Of a DNA stretch of 64,000 bases, positions 61,913 through 64,000 are shown piece by piece. The stretch spans positions 1-64,000 of the forward strand of contig JANQLM010000099.1 in assembly GCA_028280635.1 (NCBI GenBank), read 5' to 3'. The notes below the pieces were generated by a model. The model worked only from the letters and a program-made list of their open reading frames with translations. It did no database searches and had not been told where the DNA came from. Source of the stretch: Halieaceae bacterium (GTDB lineage: Bacteria > Pseudomonadota > Gammaproteobacteria > Pseudomonadales > Halieaceae). Numbering within the stretch: position 1 is the stretch's first letter; the number at the start of each line of letters is the position of its first letter. Both the position numbers and the translations under genes were made by a program.

Positions 61913-62554
61913 TCAGAAACGAAAATCCACGCCGATGGCGAGGTGGTGAAACTCTTCGTGGGTGTACTCGCCACGACCGCCCGTGGGTCGCAGCCGGGTG
62001 TTATGTTCCGGCGCAAGAAACTGGTAACGCGCCTCGAGCTGCCAGCGCTTTCCCAGGGCCACTGAAATGCCAGTCTGCACGCCCCATAGGAAATCTTCGC
62101 TTTCTCGGTCCCGGTTGAGGGTGTCGACAGGCGCATCCTGCCAGTCCAGGGTGCTTGCGCCGGCCAGCACTCCCAGCGACCAGGACCAGTCAGCCGATAG
62201 TTGCCAGCGGCGGTTGATGGAGAGGAACCAGTTGTCTATCTCGGTGTCGTCGGCGTCGACTCGGCTGTATTCAGCGGTGGCAAACCAGCGCTCATTGAGG
62301 TGGTAGCCCAGCCGCAGGCCGAGGCTGTTTCCCTCGTCCTCCGGATCGAACAACAGTGGGATATTGCCCTCGTCGACATCGAGGTTGCCGTCAAAGCTCT
62401 GCCAGCCGGCGGTGGCGCCCACGAACCAGTCGCCCTGATCATCAGCCATCACCTGCAAGCTCGGGCAGCCGGAAGCCAGCAACGCTGCGATTGCGTAAAA
62501 CGCTGCGATTGCGTAAGTAGAACGGATTCGCCCTGTCCTGGTGGCGCTACGCAT
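61913..62554 (-). CDS. Small outer-membrane beta-barrel protein
   Basis: 213 residues. An N-terminal signal sequence with a duplicated hydrophobic core (YAIAAFYAIAALLASGC) is followed by an eight-strand-type barrel: WFVGATAGWQSF, SLGLRLGYHLNERWFATAEYSRV, NWFLSINRRWQLSADWSWSLGVLAGAS, LWGVQTGISVALGKRWQLEARYQFL, and a terminal strand HHLAIGVDFRF ending in Phe, as expected for BamA-dependent insertion. It fits the OmpA-like/OmpW-like small barrel group; no ligand known. Cleavage could be after a lipobox-like LASGC or later at QVMA-DD; a barrel with a lipid anchor would be unusual, so the latter is favoured. Lies 42 bp upstream of the giant Ig-like gene on the same strand and may be its operon partner. 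Confidence 0.8.
   Translation of the reverse strand: MRSATRTGRIRSTYAIAAFYAIAALLASGCPSLQVMADDQGDWFVGATAGWQSFDGNLDVDEGNIPLLFDPEDEGNSLGLRLGYHLNERWFATAEYSRVDADDTEIDNWFLSINRRWQLSADWSWSLGVLAGASTLDWQDAPVDTLNRDRESEDFLWGVQTGISVALGKRWQLEARYQFLAPEHNTRLRPTGGRGEYTHEEFHHLAIGVDFRF
62481..62516 (-). repeat. Perfect 18 bp tandem duplication in a signal peptide
   Basis: AACGCTGCGATTGCGTAA occurs twice in a row (62481-62498 and 62499-62516). Read on the minus strand it doubles six residues (YAIAAF-like) of the barrel protein's signal peptide without changing the frame. Confidence 0.95.
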
Positions 62555-62766
62555 TCCCTTATCCCCCGTTCACTGGCGAGATGTTTGATGGCTTCAATAA
62601 ATGTAGCGGGTCATGGGCGCCAGCGCCATCGCCATAGCCGTGGATGTCAGTCCGTACTCGCGGCGGCCTGTCCTGGTCGCTATCGGCAGGCGCGCGCCTT
62701 TATTGTCGGCGACACACTCACCGCAGTATGCTCAGGCCCAGGTTGGTTGGGCAGTAGAGAGTCTCT

Positions 62767-63573
62767 ATGAGAGCATGTGTTGCCGTACTTGGTCTGGCGC
62801 TGATGGCGCCGGGTGTATACGCCCAGGGCCTGGCGGGGCTGGATTGCGTGATTCAGCCTTCCCGAGAGGTGCAGCTGAGCAGTGCGGTCAGCGGCATCCT
62901 TGAAAGTATTGAGGTGGACCGGGGCGACGCGGTCTCCGAAGGGCAATTGCTTGCCCGGCTCAGTTCGGGCGTTGAGCGCGCCAGCGCGGAGCTGGCCCGC
63001 CAACGCGCGGAAAGCGAGCTGGCCATCAGTTCCCAGCAGGAAAAACTGTCCCTGGCACAGCGCAGCCTGGCGCGGGTAGACACCCTGCACTCCAACAAGA
63101 TGATTTCCGAGAAGGAGCAGGACGAAACCCGCACCGAGGCCCGCCTCGCAAAGCTGGATTACGACGCCGCGAAGGAAGAAAAAACCATCGCCGGCCTTGA
63201 GTACCAGCGCGCCCTGGAAGTGCTGCAGTTGCGGGAAATCTCCAGCCCGCTGAGCGGTTATGTGGTCGATCGCTACAAGTCGGTGGGTGAGTACGTCGAA
63301 GAGCAACCCATTCTGCTGTTGGCGCAGGTCGACCCGCTTTACGTGGAGGTGATCGCACCGGTGGCCCTGTATCGCACCATCGAACCGGGTATGGCGGCGC
63401 AGATTTTTCCCGAGCAACCTATCGGCGGCGAGCTGCGGGCGGTGGTAAAAACCGTGGACCCGGTGGTCGATGCCGCCAGCGGCACCTTCCGCGTTCGCCT
63501 TGAGTTGGACAACAGTGACAATGCCATCCCCGCCGGCATTTCCTGTGCGGTGGAGTTTCCCCAGGCACCCTGA
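62767..63573 (+). CDS. Periplasmic adaptor (HlyD/MFP-like) protein
   Basis: 268 residues. Signal peptide (VLGLALMAPGVYA-QG), then the lipoyl half VQLSSAVSGILESIEVDRGDAVSEGQLLARL, a coiled-coil hairpin (about residues 62-135, ERASAELARQRAESEL… LDYDAAKEEKT), the second lipoyl half LREISSPLSGYVVDRYKSVGEYV, and a beta-barrel domain. The short length means the membrane-proximal domain is reduced. Family role: bridges an inner-membrane RND or ABC pump to the outer membrane. No pump gene is adjacent within the window. It converges on the GGDEF gene with a 3 bp gap between stops. Confidence 0.87.
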   Translation: MRACVAVLGLALMAPGVYAQGLAGLDCVIQPSREVQLSSAVSGILESIEVDRGDAVSEGQLLARLSSGVERASAELARQRAESELAISSQQEKLSLAQRSLARVDTLHSNKMISEKEQDETRTEARLAKLDYDAAKEEKTIAGLEYQRALEVLQLREISSPLSGYVVDRYKSVGEYVEEQPILLLAQVDPLYVEVIAPVALYRTIEPGMAAQIFPEQPIGGELRAVVKTVDPVVDAASGTFRVRLELDNSDNAIPAGISCAVEFPQAP

Positions 63574-63576
63574 TAT

Positions 63577-64000
63577 CTAGGCCGACAAGTCCGCCGCCAG
63601 GCCGGGTTTGAAGGTGGTGATTCGTCCCTTGCCCGCCGACTTCGACTGGTACAGGGCCCGGTCGGCGCGCGCGTAAAGCTGTTCGGCGTTCCTGAGGGCG
63701 CCATCGAAATCGGCGATGCCGATGCTGATAGACACTGAGAAAGTCTCGCCCTCCCCGGTGGTGAAGCGGTGTCCGGCGATCGCCTCCAGTAAACGCTCCG
63801 CCACCTGGTTGCACTGCGCCGAGGTGGTGCGCGGCAGCACGCAAAGGAACTCCTCACCGCCGATGCGGCCCATGATGTCGCGGTTGCGCAGGGAGTTGAC
63901 ACCGATGTTTGCGACCTCACGGATAACGGCATCGCCCACCGGGTGTCCGTAGTTGTCGTTGATGCTCTTGAAGTTGTCGATGTCTAGGAGGATAACGGAC
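63577..64000 (-). CDS. GGDEF diguanylate cyclase, C-terminal part (cut by window edge)
   Basis: The frame runs off the right edge: upstream of the internal Met at 63939 it continues as …VILLDIDNFKSINDNYGHPVGD, the start of a GGDEF domain with substrate-binding Asp and Asn. The catalytic loop is GGEEF (RIGGEEFLCVLPRT), preceded five residues earlier by the I-site RNRD, so an active, product-inhibited diguanylate cyclase is expected. About 141 residues are visible; sensory domains would be outside the window. The C-terminus ends shortly after the GGDEF domain (PGLAADLSA). Confidence 0.9.
   Translation of the reverse strand, partial: SVILLDIDNFKSINDNYGHPVGDAVIREVANIGVNSLRNRDIMGRIGGEEFLCVLPRTTSAQCNQVAERLLEAIAGHRFTTGEGETFSVSISIGIADFDGALRNAEQLYARADRALYQSKSAGKGRITTFKPGLAADLSA

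Noticed and set aside
63577..63939. Short GGDEF protein starting at the Met at 63939
   Set aside because: The frame stays open to the window edge and the upstream residues are conserved GGDEF sequence, so that Met is internal.

Overview
The window is a GC-rich, gene-dense stretch of chromosome from a Gram-negative bacterium. TonB receptor, DUF1302 barrel, BatA-D/MoxR, lipoproteins, sigma-54 activator, Mg transporter MgtE, PurT and the long Pseudomonas-type isocitrate lyase all fit an aerobic, probably marine gammaproteobacterium. The WS/DGAT acyltransferase plus DUF1302/DUF1329 cassette is reminiscent of Halieaceae/Spongiibacteraceae or Marinobacter-like organisms, but that placement is only a guess. 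No rRNA, tRNA, CRISPR array, insertion sequence or prophage is seen. No intergenic gap exceeds 300 bp; the largest are 45738-46022, 35295-35552, 27229-27479, 62555-62766 and 49422-49622.

Layout. 1-6.5 kb: the tail of an unknown gene, a DUF4136 lipoprotein, mgtE, a TonB-dependent receptor and a divergent molybdopterin oxidoreductase, with a 7-1-7 palindrome between the last two. 6.5-17.3 kb, all plus strand: a WS/DGAT wax ester/triacylglycerol synthase, a CoA-transferase/hydrolase, then DUF1302, DUF1329, YCF48/BNR, RND/MMPL transporter and a Tll0287-type haem protein. The last four junctions are tightly spaced or overlap stop-to-start, so this looks like one lipid or hydrophobic-substrate handling cassette. 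17.3-27.2 kb, minus strand: Na+/solute symporter, retropepsin-like protease, HAD phosphatase and the complete MoxR-DUF58-DUF4381-BatA-BatBC-BatD operon. purT follows on the plus strand.

28.7-38.5 kb is the most interesting part. Three tightly coupled minus-strand genes encode a periplasmic 14-blade propeller sensor fused to an intact GGDEF domain, an exported S8 subtilase with eight perfect-length YFFND(S/G) hexapeptides at its C-terminus, and an EAL phosphodiesterase. A perfect sigma-54 promoter (TGGCACG-N4-TTGC) lies 42 nt upstream of the first gene. The next gene upstream is a large sigma-54 activator with a degenerate GGDEF domain and a doubled C-terminal helix-turn-helix. This looks like a self-contained sigma-54/c-di-GMP/protease signalling system.

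38.5-51.9 kb: a DUF2788 protein, a lytic transglycosylase and an isocitrate-dehydrogenase-family protein with an internally duplicated segment form an operon; then a leucine-rich-repeat lipoprotein, isocitrate lyase, a TetR-thioredoxin-GST group sharing a putative operator, a YHS/TAXI pair, an orphan CheB-type esterase, an acyltransferase and a NADAR protein. 51.9-61.9 kb is one 3306-residue lipoprotein made of about 35 bacterial Ig-like (Big_2) repeats, themselves organised as five-domain super-units. The window ends with a small outer-membrane barrel, a periplasmic adaptor and the C-terminal half of a GGDEF protein cut by the window edge.
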